Shown here: positions 1 through 8,856 of the stretch, piece after piece
How positions within the stretch are numbered: the stretch's first letter is position 1
Layout of the letters: the number at the start of each line of letters is the position of its first letter
Assembly: GCA_016716705.1 (NCBI GenBank)
Contig: JADJVF010000017.1
Location: forward strand, 62,001 to 126,000
Direction of reading: 5' to 3'
Origin: Holophagales bacterium
Lineage (GTDB): Bacteria; Acidobacteriota; Thermoanaerobaculia; UBA5066
DNA: 64,000 nucleotides
Made by a program: the position numbers and the translations under genes
Notes under the pieces: generated by a model
What the model saw: the letters and a program-made list of their open reading frames with translations, nothing else
Databases searched by the model: none
What the model was told of the DNA's origin: nothing

Positions 1-664
1 GCTTGTCCCAGTGATTGCCGTCGGTCTTCATGACGAAGCCGAGGAAGCCCCGCCCGTCGCCCGACTCGTTCGCCTCGAGGACCATCGCGCCCGCGCCGTC
101 GCCGAAGAGGACCGCGCGGTCGCGCATCCCGGTCGCCCGCGCGTACCAGTACGGGTCGCACGGGCCGTCGGTCCGGCCGAGCATGACGTCCCACACGGAC
201 TCCGGCCACGGCATGAGGCCCGAATGAACCTCGGCACCGACGAGGAGGACCCGGTCGTACGTTCCCGAGCGGATGAATGCGTCGGCCGTCTGCAGGCCGG
301 AGAGGAATCCGGCGCACTGCATCCGGATGTCGAGAGCGTGGGTCGTCGACATCCCGAGCCGCGCCGCGAGGAGGCCGCCGCTTCCCGGAAAGTAGTGGTC
401 CGGCGTCATCGTCGCGAAGATGACGAGGTCGATGTCGGCGGGCGTCAGGGACGCCTTCTCCATGGCAGCGCGGGCCGCCTGCGCCCCGATCTCGGCCGGG
501 CCGACTCCCGGCTCGACGAACCGGCGCTCCCGGATGCCCGTCCGCGGGACGATCCACTCGTCGGTGGTGTCCATGATCCTCGAGAGCATCTCGTTCGTGA
601 CGATCTGGGGCGGAAGGTAGCTGCCCGAGCTGCGGATGACGGTCGTTCTCTGTGTGGAGCTCAT
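1..664 (-). CDS. 3-oxoacyl-ACP synthase III (FabH-like), partial
   Basis: The gene enters from the left edge; the first 221 codons are present and the C-terminal part is outside the window. Residues 34-50 carry the family's TTDEWI..RTGI signature. Cys117 in MQCAGF is the expected acyl-accepting nucleophile of thiolase-fold KAS III enzymes. The His and Asn of the catalytic triad would lie beyond the edge and cannot be checked. Known: FabH-type enzymes condense acyl-CoA with malonyl-ACP; relatives act in secondary metabolism. An insertion-like segment after VGAEVHSG (about residues 160-185) is longer than in classical FabH, so a specialised ketoacyl synthase is possible. A TAGACT hexamer (678-683, minus strand) lies just upstream of the start. 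Confidence 0.85.
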   Translation of the reverse strand, partial: MSSTQRTTVIRSSGSYLPPQIVTNEMLSRIMDTTDEWIVPRTGIRERRFVEPGVGPAEIGAQAARAAMEKASLTPADIDLVIFATMTPDHYFPGSGGLLAARLGMSTTHALDIRMQCAGFLSGLQTADAFIRSGTYDRVLLVGAEVHSGLMPWPESVWDVMLGRTDGPCDPYWYARATGMRDRAVLFGDGAGAMVLEANESGDGRGFLGFVMKTDGNHWDK

Positions 665-710
665 GCGAGGGCGGGGAGTCTAGCCCGGCCGGTCCGGTGG
701 CGCGAGGTCG

Positions 711-737
711 GAGTCCCCGGAGTCCCCGGAGTCCCCG
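711..737. repeat. 9-bp tandem repeat, three copies
   Basis: The unit gagtccccg is repeated three times exactly in the 228-bp gap between the FabH-like gene and the CsgG-like gene. No gene is visible in the gap. The repeat may be only a slippage product. Confidence 0.7.
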
Positions 738-892
738 GGGCGGCTTCCCGCCCAGCCCGACCGCTACCCGGCATCGAGGTTCGGAGCGCGGAACGTCCTC
801 TTCCGTGTCCGCCCGCACGGCGCCGGCCCGGCACGCAGGTTGAAGGGGGCGCCGTGCAGGCAGAGAATGACTGCCCTACGGAGGATCGATAG

Positions 893-1798
893 ATGAAGAA
901 GAACCTCGCCGTGGCGCTCGGCCTCCTCGCGGCCCTCGCCTCGTCCGCCGTGGCGGCCGCAGCCAAGCCGCGCGTGGCCGTCATCGAGTTCAAGGACAAG
1001 ACGTCTCGCTACTCCTGGTACCGCGCCGGAGAGGCCGCCCAGGACATGTTCGTGACGGAGCTCGTCAAGAGCGGGAAGTACCGCGTCATCGACCGCGAGC
1101 AGCTCGCCGCGATCATGCAGGAGAAGAACCTCTCCCTCTCCGGCGAAATCGACCCGAAGACGGCGGTCAAGGCGGGCAAGCTCCTCGGGGTCGAGTACCT
1201 CGTCACCGGGGCGCTCACCGAGCTCGGCGTCGCCGACCGCGGGGCCCGGGTCCCCGGAGTGTTCGGGATGCCGTCCGTGAGCGTCGGCTCACAGAAGATG
1301 GACGCCTCGATCGACGCCCGGATGATCAACACGACGACGGGCGAGATCGTCTGGGCCGACACCGCAAAGAAGGAGACCTCCGACGCGCAGGTCTACGTCG
1401 CTGGCACCGGCGGCGGCGTCGATGACAAGAACAAGCTCGACCGCGTCCTCAGGCCCGTCGTCATCGAGCTCGCGGCATCGATGGCGAAGGCCTCGGCCCC
1501 GACCTCCGGCCTCGGCGGCGCGAGCGACGCCTCGGGCATCGCCGGCAAGGTCGCTAAGGTCGAAGGGGGCTCCGTCTTCCTGAACGTCGGCGCCGAGGCC
1601 GGCGTCAAGGAAGGCGACACGTTCGACGTCTACCGGGTCGGCAACGTCATCAAGGACCCCGACACCGGCGAGGTGCTCGGCTCCGACGAGACGAAGGTCG
1701 GCCGCGTCAAGATCACGAAGGTGATGGGCGCCCGTCTCTCGACGGCGTCGATCGTCAACGGCTCGGGCTTCAAGGCCGGAGACATGATCAAGAACTGA
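893..1798 (+). CDS. CsgG/HfaB-family secreted protein
   Basis: 301 aa. Residues 1-24 form a signal peptide (KK, hydrophobic core, AAAA before KPR) without a lipobox cysteine. Residues 25-200 match the CsgG fold: VAVIEFKDK, FVTELVKSGKYRVIDREQL, then KAGKLLGVEYLVTGALTE. Residues 210-301 form a second module (GKVAKVEGGSVFLNVGAEAGV, GDTFDVYR, GRVKITKV) resembling the SH3-like C-terminal domain of FlgT-type proteins. Known: CsgG relatives are periplasmic or outer-membrane proteins that form secretion pores or assemble surface structures. GGAGG at 880-884 sits 8 nt before the ATG. It appears monocistronic, ending at a strong terminator. The exact substrate cannot be inferred. Confidence 0.8.
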   Translation: MKKNLAVALGLLAALASSAVAAAAKPRVAVIEFKDKTSRYSWYRAGEAAQDMFVTELVKSGKYRVIDREQLAAIMQEKNLSLSGEIDPKTAVKAGKLLGVEYLVTGALTELGVADRGARVPGVFGMPSVSVGSQKMDASIDARMINTTTGEIVWADTAKKETSDAQVYVAGTGGGVDDKNKLDRVLRPVVIELAASMAKASAPTSGLGGASDASGIAGKVAKVEGGSVFLNVGAEAGVKEGDTFDVYRVGNVIKDPDTGEVLGSDETKVGRVKITKVMGARLSTASIVNGSGFKAGDMIKN

Positions 1799-1820
1799 CG
1801 CGCCCCGAGCGGAGCGGGAG

Positions 1821-1859
1821 CGGGCGCGGCGGGTTCCCCGTCGCGCCCGTTTTCTTCTT
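1821..1859 (+). terminator. Rho-independent terminator after the CsgG-like gene
   Basis: A 13-bp stem (1821-1833 with 1837-1849, one G-T pair), a TTC loop, and then TTTTCTTCTT. It lies 22 bp after the stop codon, between convergent genes. Confidence 0.85.
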
Positions 1860-1862
1860 CGT

Positions 1863-3992
1863 CTACCGCCGGTCGAGGAGCTGGCAGGCCTCCTCGATTC
1901 CGTCCGAGCAGCCCTCCCGAAGGAGCGCCGTGGCCTTCCGGCCATCCCGAAGCTCGACCGCCCGGAGGGCCCGCGCGAAGAGGACCGCCTTGTTCCGCGG
2001 GGCCCTTTCGGCGGCGGCATCGAGCTCTTCGTCGAGATCGCCGCGCACGTCGCCGAAGGCCAGGCCCAGGATCCAGTTCGCGTCCGGCCCGGGGTTCCGT
2101 CCCTTCCCGTGCATCACCTTCCTCACGAAGCGGAGGACCCGGCCGCCGGCGGCACCCGCCGTGTCGACCCGGAAGGCCTCGGCGAGCTGCTGCCACGCCG
2201 TGGCGTTGTCGCCGTTGAGGAAGGCGCTCCCCGCTCGAGTGTAGAGGTCGATGAAGAACGCCTCCGGCTCGTCGCTGGTGGCGGAGACTTCCCGCGCGAC
2301 GCCTCCGGCCTCGGCGAGGGCCTCCCGGGTCAGCGTCCCCTTCGTTCGGGTCGTGTCGAGAGCAACGTAGGCCCGCTCGACGCGTGAGTCGAGGGCCCAG
2401 CTCCCTCCATCGACGAGGGCCTCGCGGCGCGGAAGGGCCAGCTCGCCCCCTTCCGGTTGCGCAGGCTCGCGCTCCGCCACGCCCGGCCTCCGGGGCCGGT
2501 CCTCTCCGCGGGACATCGTCGAGCCTCCGGTGCCCGTGGACGGCCGCCCCTCCGAAGGGGACGTGGTGGTCGTCGAGCCCGCTTCCGCAACCTGTCCCAT
2601 CGAGGACCCGGCGCTCGCGGGGGTCCCGGTGGGGTCCGGCGGGGTCGCCGGACCGGACCCGCCGGAGGCGAGCGCCGCCGGGCCCGCTTCCGTTCCTGTC
2701 TCCGCTCCTGCTTGCAAGCTCGACCCGGCGCCCGTCGCGGGCGTTTCCGTCGGCGCCGCCGCCGGTTCGACGTTCGCGAGCGTTGCCGCCGTCGCCGGAG
2801 GGGCTTCGCCTTCCTTTCCGGGCGCGAATCGTGTCCAGGCAAACCAGCCCCCGCCGCCGAGCACCGCGAGGACGACGATCGCCGCCACGGCGAAGAGGGC
2901 GGGGTTCGTCCCGCTCTTCCGCCGGGCAGCCGGCGGAGGGGGCGGAAGCGAAGCCGCGGCGGCCATCTTCGCCTCAGGCGTGGAGATGCCCGCGCCCGAG
3001 ACGACGCTGGCGTTCGCCGTGACCACCGTCGGGAGGTTCTCGGCGGGGCCGGCTCCCTGGGTCTGGAGGAACGTCGGCGCGCCGTGGATCGTGGGCGATC
3101 CCGGAGGCGGCGGCGGGACCGCGCGCACCGGAGCCGAGATCGCGGCGGTCGTTCCGAGGGAGAGCCCGAAAACGGCGGCGAGCGCCGTCACGAGCTCCAT
3201 GCAGCTGCCGTAGCGCTGGGCCGCGTTCTTCGAGAGCCCGCGAGAGAGGACGTCGTCGACGCCCGGCGGGAAGCCTCCGATGAACGAGGTCACCGGCTCG
3301 GGCGGAACGCTGACGTGCTGGTGGAGGACCGCGAGCGGCGTGTCCGCCTTGAAGGGAACGCGCCCCGTCAGCATCTCGAAGGCGATGCAGGCGAGAGCGT
3401 ACTGGTCGGCCCTCGCGTCGAGCGCCTTCCCCATGGCCTGCTCCGGCGCCATGTACGACGGAGTCCCCATCACGGTGCCCGTGGCGGTGAGTCCCGACAC
3501 CGAGTCGGCGCTGCGCGCGAGGCCGAAGTCGGCGAGGAGGGGCCGGCCGGACGCGTCGAGGAGGACGTTCCCCGGCTTGACGTCGCGGTGAAGGATTCCC
3601 TTCGAATGCGCGTGGTCGAGGGCGGCGGCAATCGCGGCGAGCCACGGCACCGCGTCGGCGGGTGGCACCGGGCCCCTGATCCTCTCCTTGAGCGAGCCCC
3701 CGGAGACGAGGGGCATCACGAGGTACGAGACGTCCTTCCCTCCGAGGGGAGCAGTCCCGAAGTCGTAGACGGAGAGGATGTTCGGGTGCTCGAGCCCCGC
3801 CACGAGGCGAGCTTCCCGGAGGAAGCGCTCCGCAAAGGTCGGGTCGGCGGCGATCGGGTCGTGGATGACCTTGACGGCGACGGTGCGGTGGAGGGTCTGG
3901 TCCTCGGCCCGCCAGACTTCCGACATTCCGCCGGCGCCGGCGCGCTCGAGGAGGCGATATCGACCCAGGAGGGTTCCGGGGGTTACGGCCAT
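1863..3992 (-). CDS. Membrane-anchored Hanks-type Ser/Thr protein kinase
   Basis: 709 aa. The kinase domain covers about residues 10-280: Gly loop AGAGGMSEV, ATP-binding Lys41 in VAVK, catalytic loop HRDVKPGN (135-142), DFG (155-157) and APE (182-184) are all intact, so it should be active. A Pro-rich linker leads to one transmembrane helix (about 362-389). An Ala/Thr/Pro/Gly-rich spacer and an alpha-helical C-terminal region follow (about 520-709, TPR-like: AFLNGDNATAWQQLAEAF, NKAVLFARALRAVELRDG). Start: ATG at 3992 is preferred over the one at 4019 because GAGG lies 5 nt upstream. A TATGCT hexamer (4015-4020, minus) could be its -10. It is divergent from the radical-SAM gene with only 44 bp between starts, so the two promoters must overlap. 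Confidence 0.9.
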   Translation of the reverse strand: MAVTPGTLLGRYRLLERAGAGGMSEVWRAEDQTLHRTVAVKVIHDPIAADPTFAERFLREARLVAGLEHPNILSVYDFGTAPLGGKDVSYLVMPLVSGGSLKERIRGPVPPADAVPWLAAIAAALDHAHSKGILHRDVKPGNVLLDASGRPLLADFGLARSADSVSGLTATGTVMGTPSYMAPEQAMGKALDARADQYALACIAFEMLTGRVPFKADTPLAVLHQHVSVPPEPVTSFIGGFPPGVDDVLSRGLSKNAAQRYGSCMELVTALAAVFGLSLGTTAAISAPVRAVPPPPPGSPTIHGAPTFLQTQGAGPAENLPTVVTANASVVSGAGISTPEAKMAAAASLPPPPPAARRKSGTNPALFAVAAIVVLAVLGGGGWFAWTRFAPGKEGEAPPATAATLANVEPAAAPTETPATGAGSSLQAGAETGTEAGPAALASGGSGPATPPDPTGTPASAGSSMGQVAEAGSTTTTSPSEGRPSTGTGGSTMSRGEDRPRRPGVAEREPAQPEGGELALPRREALVDGGSWALDSRVERAYVALDTTRTKGTLTREALAEAGGVAREVSATSDEPEAFFIDLYTRAGSAFLNGDNATAWQQLAEAFRVDTAGAAGGRVLRFVRKVMHGKGRNPGPDANWILGLAFGDVRGDLDEELDAAAERAPRNKAVLFARALRAVELRDGRKATALLREGCSDGIEEACQLLDRR

Positions 3993-4036
3993 GGCGTCCT
4001 CGTTTCTCTGCCTTAGCATACGACCTCGGGGCCCCC

Positions 4037-4867
4037 GTGAGTGAGAAGCGCGTCACGCACCGTCACGATCGCGCCGCCATCGGGAGGCGCTTCGTCTACG
4101 TCGTCCGCTCACGAAGGTCGGGCGGCCTCTCCGTCGGGATCAACCTCGATCCGCAGCAGACCTGCAATTTCGACTGCGTCTACTGCGAGGTGATCGACCG
4201 GCGAGCGATCGCCCGCCACGTGGGACGCCCGCCGATCCTCGCCACCGAGGTCGTGACCGAGCTCTCGACGGTCCTGGCCTCCCTTCGCGGCGGCACCGAG
4301 ACGCCGCGGGACATCGCCTTCGCCGGCGACGGCGAGCCGAGCACCTTCGCCGGATTCCTCCTGCTCGCGCGGGACGTGTTCGACACCCGGGATACCGCCG
4401 GGCTCTCCGGCGTCCCGGTGATCCTGATCACGAACGGCTCCGGGCTCGGCCGGACCGAGATGCGGGAGGCGCACGACCTTTTCGCCGCGCGCGGCGGCTT
4501 CTTCTGGATCAAGCTCGACGCGGGGACGGAGCCGTTCTACCGCGCCGTCTGCCGCACGTCGGTTCCGTTCGGGCGCGTCGTGGCGAACCTCACCGACGCC
4601 GCGCGCCGGCACCCCGTCGTCGTCCAGTCGATGTTCTTCCGCTCGGACGCGTTCGGAGCTCCCTCAGCCGCGGAGGTCGAGGCCTGGACCGACCGGCTCG
4701 CCGGCGTCGTGCGGGACGGCGGCTCGCTCGCGGCGGTGCATGTCTACACGGTTGCGCGGGAGACGATGGAAACGGGCGTCCACCCGCTTTCGGCGAACGC
4801 CCTCGAGGCGATCGCCCGGGCCGCGCGCCAGGTCCTTCACGACGTTCCCGTCGAGATCTACCCCTGA
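4037..4867 (+). CDS. Radical SAM protein
   Basis: 276 aa, starting with GTG. The [4Fe-4S] cluster motif CNFDCVYC supplies Cys43, Cys47 and Cys50 (CX3CX2C), the SAM radical signature. A GDGEPS segment (about residues 92-97) matches the SAM-contacting GGE-type motif. The chain then continues as a partial TIM barrel (ILITNGSG, FWIKLDAG). The overall layout resembles the COG0731-like group related to wyosine-forming enzymes, but no second cluster or SPASM domain is visible, so the substrate is unknown. It is divergent from the kinase and convergent with the GAF/GGDEF gene, with 15 bp between the stop codons. Confidence 0.8.
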   Translation: MSEKRVTHRHDRAAIGRRFVYVVRSRRSGGLSVGINLDPQQTCNFDCVYCEVIDRRAIARHVGRPPILATEVVTELSTVLASLRGGTETPRDIAFAGDGEPSTFAGFLLLARDVFDTRDTAGLSGVPVILITNGSGLGRTEMREAHDLFAARGGFFWIKLDAGTEPFYRAVCRTSVPFGRVVANLTDAARRHPVVVQSMFFRSDAFGAPSAAEVEAWTDRLAGVVRDGGSLAAVHVYTVARETMETGVHPLSANALEAIARAARQVLHDVPVEIYP

Positions 4868-4882
4868 CCCTCGGACCGTGCG

Positions 4883-7390
4883 CTAGAAGCCGTCGCCGAG
4901 GTCCGCCTCGGCGAGCGCACCGTAGAGGGAGATGGTCCCGGGGCCATGGCGGGCGGCGTCGTCCAGGGCCTCCTCGGCGCGCGACAGGAGGCTCGCCGTG
5001 TCGAACGCGTCCTCGGGATACGCGGCAAGCCCGATCGTCAGGGAGAATTTCAGGCCCGTCGCCTCGAGCCGCGGATCGAAGGCCGACATGAAGTTCTTCT
5101 GGATCGCCTCTGCGGCCCGATGCCCGGTCACCTTGTTCGCCTCGAAAATGAGGATCCAGAAGCGGTCGCCCTTGCCGCGCCCGACGATGTTCACGGATCG
5201 CGTCGCCCGGACGAGCTGCGCGGCGACCTTCGGCAGGAGCGAGTCGCCGTAGGGAATGCCGAAACGCTGGCCCGCTTCCGCGAGCCCGTCCACGCAGACG
5301 TGAGCCACGGAAAGGGGCTGGCCGCTCCGCTCGGCGCGGCGGAGCTCCGACTCGAGACGCCTGAGGATCGCCCCCTGGTTGTGGAGGCCCGTCACGCCGT
5401 CGCGCTCGGTCTGCTGCTCGATGATCTTCATGAGCCGCGAGTTGTGGAGCGCGACCGCGGCCGCGTCCGCGAGGAGGGAGAGCCGCCCGCCGAGCTCCGA
5501 AGGCCACGTGCTGCCCTGCGAGCGGAACGCGAAAGTCAGGACGCCGATCTGCTCGTCCTGGTAGAGGAGGGGCACCGCCGCGGCGCGCAGGTTGCCCGGA
5601 CCGGCGCCGGCCGCCGCGGCCGGGTAGAGAGTGGCGATCTCCTTCTCGTCCACGAGGACGAGGGTCTTCTCGAGCCAGGCGCGGACGACGGGGTGGTCGA
5701 CGCTCTCGGTCGGGATGGCGCGGAGCCCGTCGCTGCTCCCGTCGCCCCCCCAGTGCGCGAGGACCCGGAGCGATTTCGTCTGGGCGTCGGCGTCCCAGAA
5801 CTGCGCGCCCGTTCCGGAAAGGAGCGCCACTGCCTGCTCGCAGAGGGTGTGCTTGATGCGCGGGCCGTCGAAGGTCGTGGTGAAGGAGCGCCCGACCTCC
5901 CGCAGCCGGTCGAGGAAGCGGTAGGAGTCGCGTTCGCGCTGCAGGAGCCGGGCCGACGTCACCGCGAGGGAGACCTCGACCGCGAGCGCCTGGAACGAGC
6001 GGAGCAGCGGCGGGCCGAAGGCCCACGGACGGCCGGCGCCGAGTCCGACGAGGGCGCCGACGATCTCCCCGCGGGACGCGAGCGGAACGGCGACGAGGCT
6101 GAGCGGCCGCGGAAGATCCTTCGCCGCCTCGGGCGCCGGTACGAGGTCGAGACTGCTTTCACCAGCGGCGACGTCGGGCAGGAGGGCGTACGACCCCTCC
6201 GCGGAGAGGCGCTCGAAGAGGGCGCGGGGGACTTCGTCCCGACTCCGGCCGTGCAGGGCACCCGCCTTCCAGAAGAACGCCGCTGGGCCCGGGAGCTGGT
6301 CGAGCGGGAGGAGCTGCGCGGCGCAGAGGTCGAGGTCGAAGTGGGAGCCGATCTCCTGGACGGTCCGCTCCAGAATCGCCTCGAGCTCCGTCAGGCCACC
6401 CAGGGCGGCGTGGACGCGGTTCACGAACGCGACCCGCTCGGCGCTGCGCCGCTCGGCCTCGACGAGGCGCGCCTTTTCGAGCGCCCCGGCGGCGAGGCGC
6501 GCGAGCTCCTGGACGAGCCGCATCTCCTGCGGCGTCAGGACGAAGGCACCCCGGCGCGACATCGTCAGGAAACCGAAGACCGTCTGTCCGTGCTCGAGGG
6601 GGATGGCGAGGCGACGACGGCGGCGGGGGCCCTTGCTGTCGTCGACGTCGGCGTCGTCGTCGTCGAAGGCGGGGCCGTGAGCCGCGAGCGACCGGACGAG
6701 AATGCCGTCGTCGTCGATCGACCGGCGCTGCCCGGGCACGAACCCGCCACCCGAACCCGGAGACGTCCCCTGCCCGAGGATGTGTTCGATCTCCTTCTGT
6801 TCCGGGTGGTACCGGTAGGCCTGCACCTGGTCGAACTCGAGCTGACGCTGGAGCGATGCCGCCGTCAGGCGGACGACCTCGTCCGCGTTCAGCGTGTGCA
6901 GGGCGCCGGAGGCGAGCTCGAAGAGGGCGACGGCTTCCTCCCGTCGCTTCACGAGTGTGGCGACGCTCCGCTCGCGTTCCAGGATCCTTCCGAAGATCTG
7001 GGCGAAGGAGCGGATTCCCTCGTCGACGTCGACCCCTTTCCCCGACGACAGGGGAAGCGAGACGCCGAAGGAGCCGCTGACGTGCTCGCCCACCCTGACC
7101 GGAGCGCAGACGAAGATGAGCCCCGACTCGACGACACGCTTCTCGCGCCCGTCCTCGAGGAGGGTCTCGAGGACGCGCGCGAGCTTCTGCTCGGCGGCCG
7201 TCGCGACGATGGAGGCCCCTGCCCGGCTGATCGACGGAGCGCCGCCGGCAGGCTGGAGCGCGACGGCGACGGCGTCGAAGAACCGAAGGGCCGTGTCGAG
7301 AACGGTCCCGATCGACTCGTCGAGAAACCGCCCCTCGGAGAGGACGGACTCGAACGCCTTCAAGAGGGCGAGATCGCGATTGGTCGGCAC
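4883..7390 (-). CDS. Multi-GAF protein with degenerate GGDEF domain
   Basis: 835 aa and no transmembrane segment, so cytosolic. About four GAF-like sensor domains (roughly 15-140, 150-315, 330-480, 500-645) precede a C-terminal GGDEF fold (about 660-825, opening with RDGVTGLHNQGAILRRLE). The diguanylate-cyclase signature GGDEF is replaced by KGDRF (in VGRGKGDRFWIL), so the catalytic acidic residue is Arg. Known: GGDEF proteins with such changes usually act as GTP or c-di-GMP sensors or scaffolds. Inference: a multi-input signalling protein without cyclase activity. A TATGAT hexamer (7426-7431, minus) lies 36 nt before the start. Confidence 0.85.
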   Translation of the reverse strand: MPTNRDLALLKAFESVLSEGRFLDESIGTVLDTALRFFDAVAVALQPAGGAPSISRAGASIVATAAEQKLARVLETLLEDGREKRVVESGLIFVCAPVRVGEHVSGSFGVSLPLSSGKGVDVDEGIRSFAQIFGRILERERSVATLVKRREEAVALFELASGALHTLNADEVVRLTAASLQRQLEFDQVQAYRYHPEQKEIEHILGQGTSPGSGGGFVPGQRRSIDDDGILVRSLAAHGPAFDDDDADVDDSKGPRRRRRLAIPLEHGQTVFGFLTMSRRGAFVLTPQEMRLVQELARLAAGALEKARLVEAERRSAERVAFVNRVHAALGGLTELEAILERTVQEIGSHFDLDLCAAQLLPLDQLPGPAAFFWKAGALHGRSRDEVPRALFERLSAEGSYALLPDVAAGESSLDLVPAPEAAKDLPRPLSLVAVPLASRGEIVGALVGLGAGRPWAFGPPLLRSFQALAVEVSLAVTSARLLQRERDSYRFLDRLREVGRSFTTTFDGPRIKHTLCEQAVALLSGTGAQFWDADAQTKSLRVLAHWGGDGSSDGLRAIPTESVDHPVVRAWLEKTLVLVDEKEIATLYPAAAAGAGPGNLRAAAVPLLYQDEQIGVLTFAFRSQGSTWPSELGGRLSLLADAAAVALHNSRLMKIIEQQTERDGVTGLHNQGAILRRLESELRRAERSGQPLSVAHVCVDGLAEAGQRFGIPYGDSLLPKVAAQLVRATRSVNIVGRGKGDRFWILIFEANKVTGHRAAEAIQKNFMSAFDPRLEATGLKFSLTIGLAAYPEDAFDTASLLSRAEEALDDAARHGPGTISLYGALAEADLGDGF

Positions 7391-7462
7391 GGCTGCGACG
7401 TTCTCCCGAGGTTGCTCGGGCTGGAATCATAGCCGGGATCTCCGCCCGGCGGCAGGTGGGCG

Positions 7463-7933
7463 CTAGGTCGTCCGTTCTTCCTCTGCGCGGTCCGCTCCGA
7501 GCAGGCCCTGGGCGACGAGGAGGAGCATTCCTGCGTCGCGGAGGATCACCATCCACATGTCGTGGAACCGCTCTTCCACGCTCTTGCCGGCATCGGCGAC
7601 GTCGAAGCAGCCGCAGTCGATGGCGTTCCCCCGAAAGAGGTTGAAGGCGATGGCGACGATGAAGACGACGAGGAGTGCGCCGACGAGGGACGCCGCGGTC
7701 CTCCGCCAGATTCCGCAGATGAGCGCGACCCCCAGGAGCATCTCGGCCCACGGCATCGTCAGGGAGGCCGGGTTCACGAGCGGGCCCGGAAGGAGCCGGT
7801 AGTTGTAGACCATGTGGGCGAAGGAGGGCGGGTCGGCGATCTTCGGCAGGGCCGCCACGACGAAGAAGATGCCCAGCGCGATCTGGGTCCGCACCGTGAG
7901 CCAGGGATGGGTCAGGGCCTCCCGGATCGTCAC
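7463..7933 (-). CDS. MauE/DoxX-family membrane protein
   Basis: 156 aa with about four transmembrane helices (IALGIFFVVAALPKI, LTMPWAEMLLGVALICG, ASLVGALLVVFIVAIAF, VILRDAGMLLLVAQGLL). A DCGCF motif follows helix 3, as in the MauE subgroup, whose members are linked to periplasmic disulfide formation or redox delivery. Its ATG overlaps the stop of the upstream rhodanese gene by 4 nt, so the two are translationally coupled. Inference: it handles redox equivalents for the anchored rhodanese. Confidence 0.75.
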   Translation of the reverse strand: MTIREALTHPWLTVRTQIALGIFFVVAALPKIADPPSFAHMVYNYRLLPGPLVNPASLTMPWAEMLLGVALICGIWRRTAASLVGALLVVFIVAIAFNLFRGNAIDCGCFDVADAGKSVEERFHDMWMVILRDAGMLLLVAQGLLGADRAEEERTT

Positions 7934-8685
7934 GCCGGGCCTCCGGTACGAACGGCGCCGCCACGCTTGACCCAGTCGGGAAAGCCGTCCCGGTAGACGA
8001 GGAGGTTCTCGAAGCCGGCCCCGAAGAGGGTCTGGGCGAGCATGTGCGAGTCCTCGCAGTCGCCGCCCGAGCAGTAGAGGACGACCGGAAGGGAGAGGTC
8101 ACGCCCTTCGGCGACGAGGCCCTCGACCCGCTCCTTCACCACTTCCGCCTCCCAGACCGGAAACGAGCGGGCTTCGCTGACGTGCCCCTGAACGAAATCC
8201 CTCGAACGACGGGCGTCGAGGAAGAGGACGCCGCGAGCGTGCAGCCACGCAGCCGCTTCGCCCGTGATCTCGACGAACGGCTGGCCGTGAGCCGGGAATC
8301 GGCCGAGCAGCTCGGCCGGGGGAACCGTCTGGCCCCGGGCCAGCGCCGCGCTCGAAGAACCGGCGGGCGCTCCCTCCCCCGGAACGGTCCGCCCGCTGGT
8401 CGAAGGTGTCGCCGGGGAAGCGGCCGGGGTCTCCGGCGAAGGGCTGACCCGTGAGGTCGCGGGTGAGGACGATTCGGTGACACCCGGCGCGACTGCGGGC
8501 GGCTCCGCCTCGAACGATGCGAGGGGACGCGCCTCCCGCCCGGCCGTGACCTTCGTCGCGTTCGGGTAGTCGCCGGGGAGAGGCAGCCGGCGCTCCTTGC
8601 CAGCGAGGGCGTTGGACACGAGCGCACACGCGACCGATAGCCCGACGAGGGTTCCGGCCTCGGCGAGGAAACGTCGGAGGTTCAT
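7930..8685 (-). CDS. Membrane-anchored rhodanese-like protein
   Basis: 251 aa. Residues 7-29 form a signal anchor. Residues 30-125 are a low-complexity Ser/Pro/Ala linker. Residues 130-245 are a rhodanese fold with LFLDARRSRDFVQGHVSEA. The active loop is CSGGDC: Cys205 is the persulfide-forming position and a second cysteine ends the loop (Cys210), which would allow a disulfide. Known: rhodaneses move sulfane sulfur; extracytoplasmic ones often work with redox membrane proteins. It is the first gene of a two-gene operon with the MauE-like protein. TAGAAT (8722-8727, minus) is a likely -10. Confidence 0.8.
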   Translation of the reverse strand: MNLRRFLAEAGTLVGLSVACALVSNALAGKERRLPLPGDYPNATKVTAGREARPLASFEAEPPAVAPGVTESSSPATSRVSPSPETPAASPATPSTSGRTVPGEGAPAGSSSAALARGQTVPPAELLGRFPAHGQPFVEITGEAAAWLHARGVLFLDARRSRDFVQGHVSEARSFPVWEAEVVKERVEGLVAEGRDLSLPVVLYCSGGDCEDSHMLAQTLFGAGFENLLVYRDGFPDWVKRGGAVRTGGPA

Positions 8686-8856
8686 TCGGCTTCTCCGTTG
8701 GGGGCAGAGGGCCCGCGCCCGATTCTATGCAAGCCTCCCGCCCCGGCCGATCGCGCCGAAACGACGTGCCGCCCGCGCACGAGCCCCCCGATACCGTACC
8801 TCGTAGGGCTAGAATTCGCAGTCCAGTTCAGCGCGCGCCGAAGAAGGGGAATGAGG

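Noticed and set aside
4946..7432. Long plus-strand open frame opposite the GAF/GGDEF gene
   Set aside because: It is antisense to a gene with clear domains and is Arg/Glu/Asp-rich, as expected for shadow frames in high-GC DNA.
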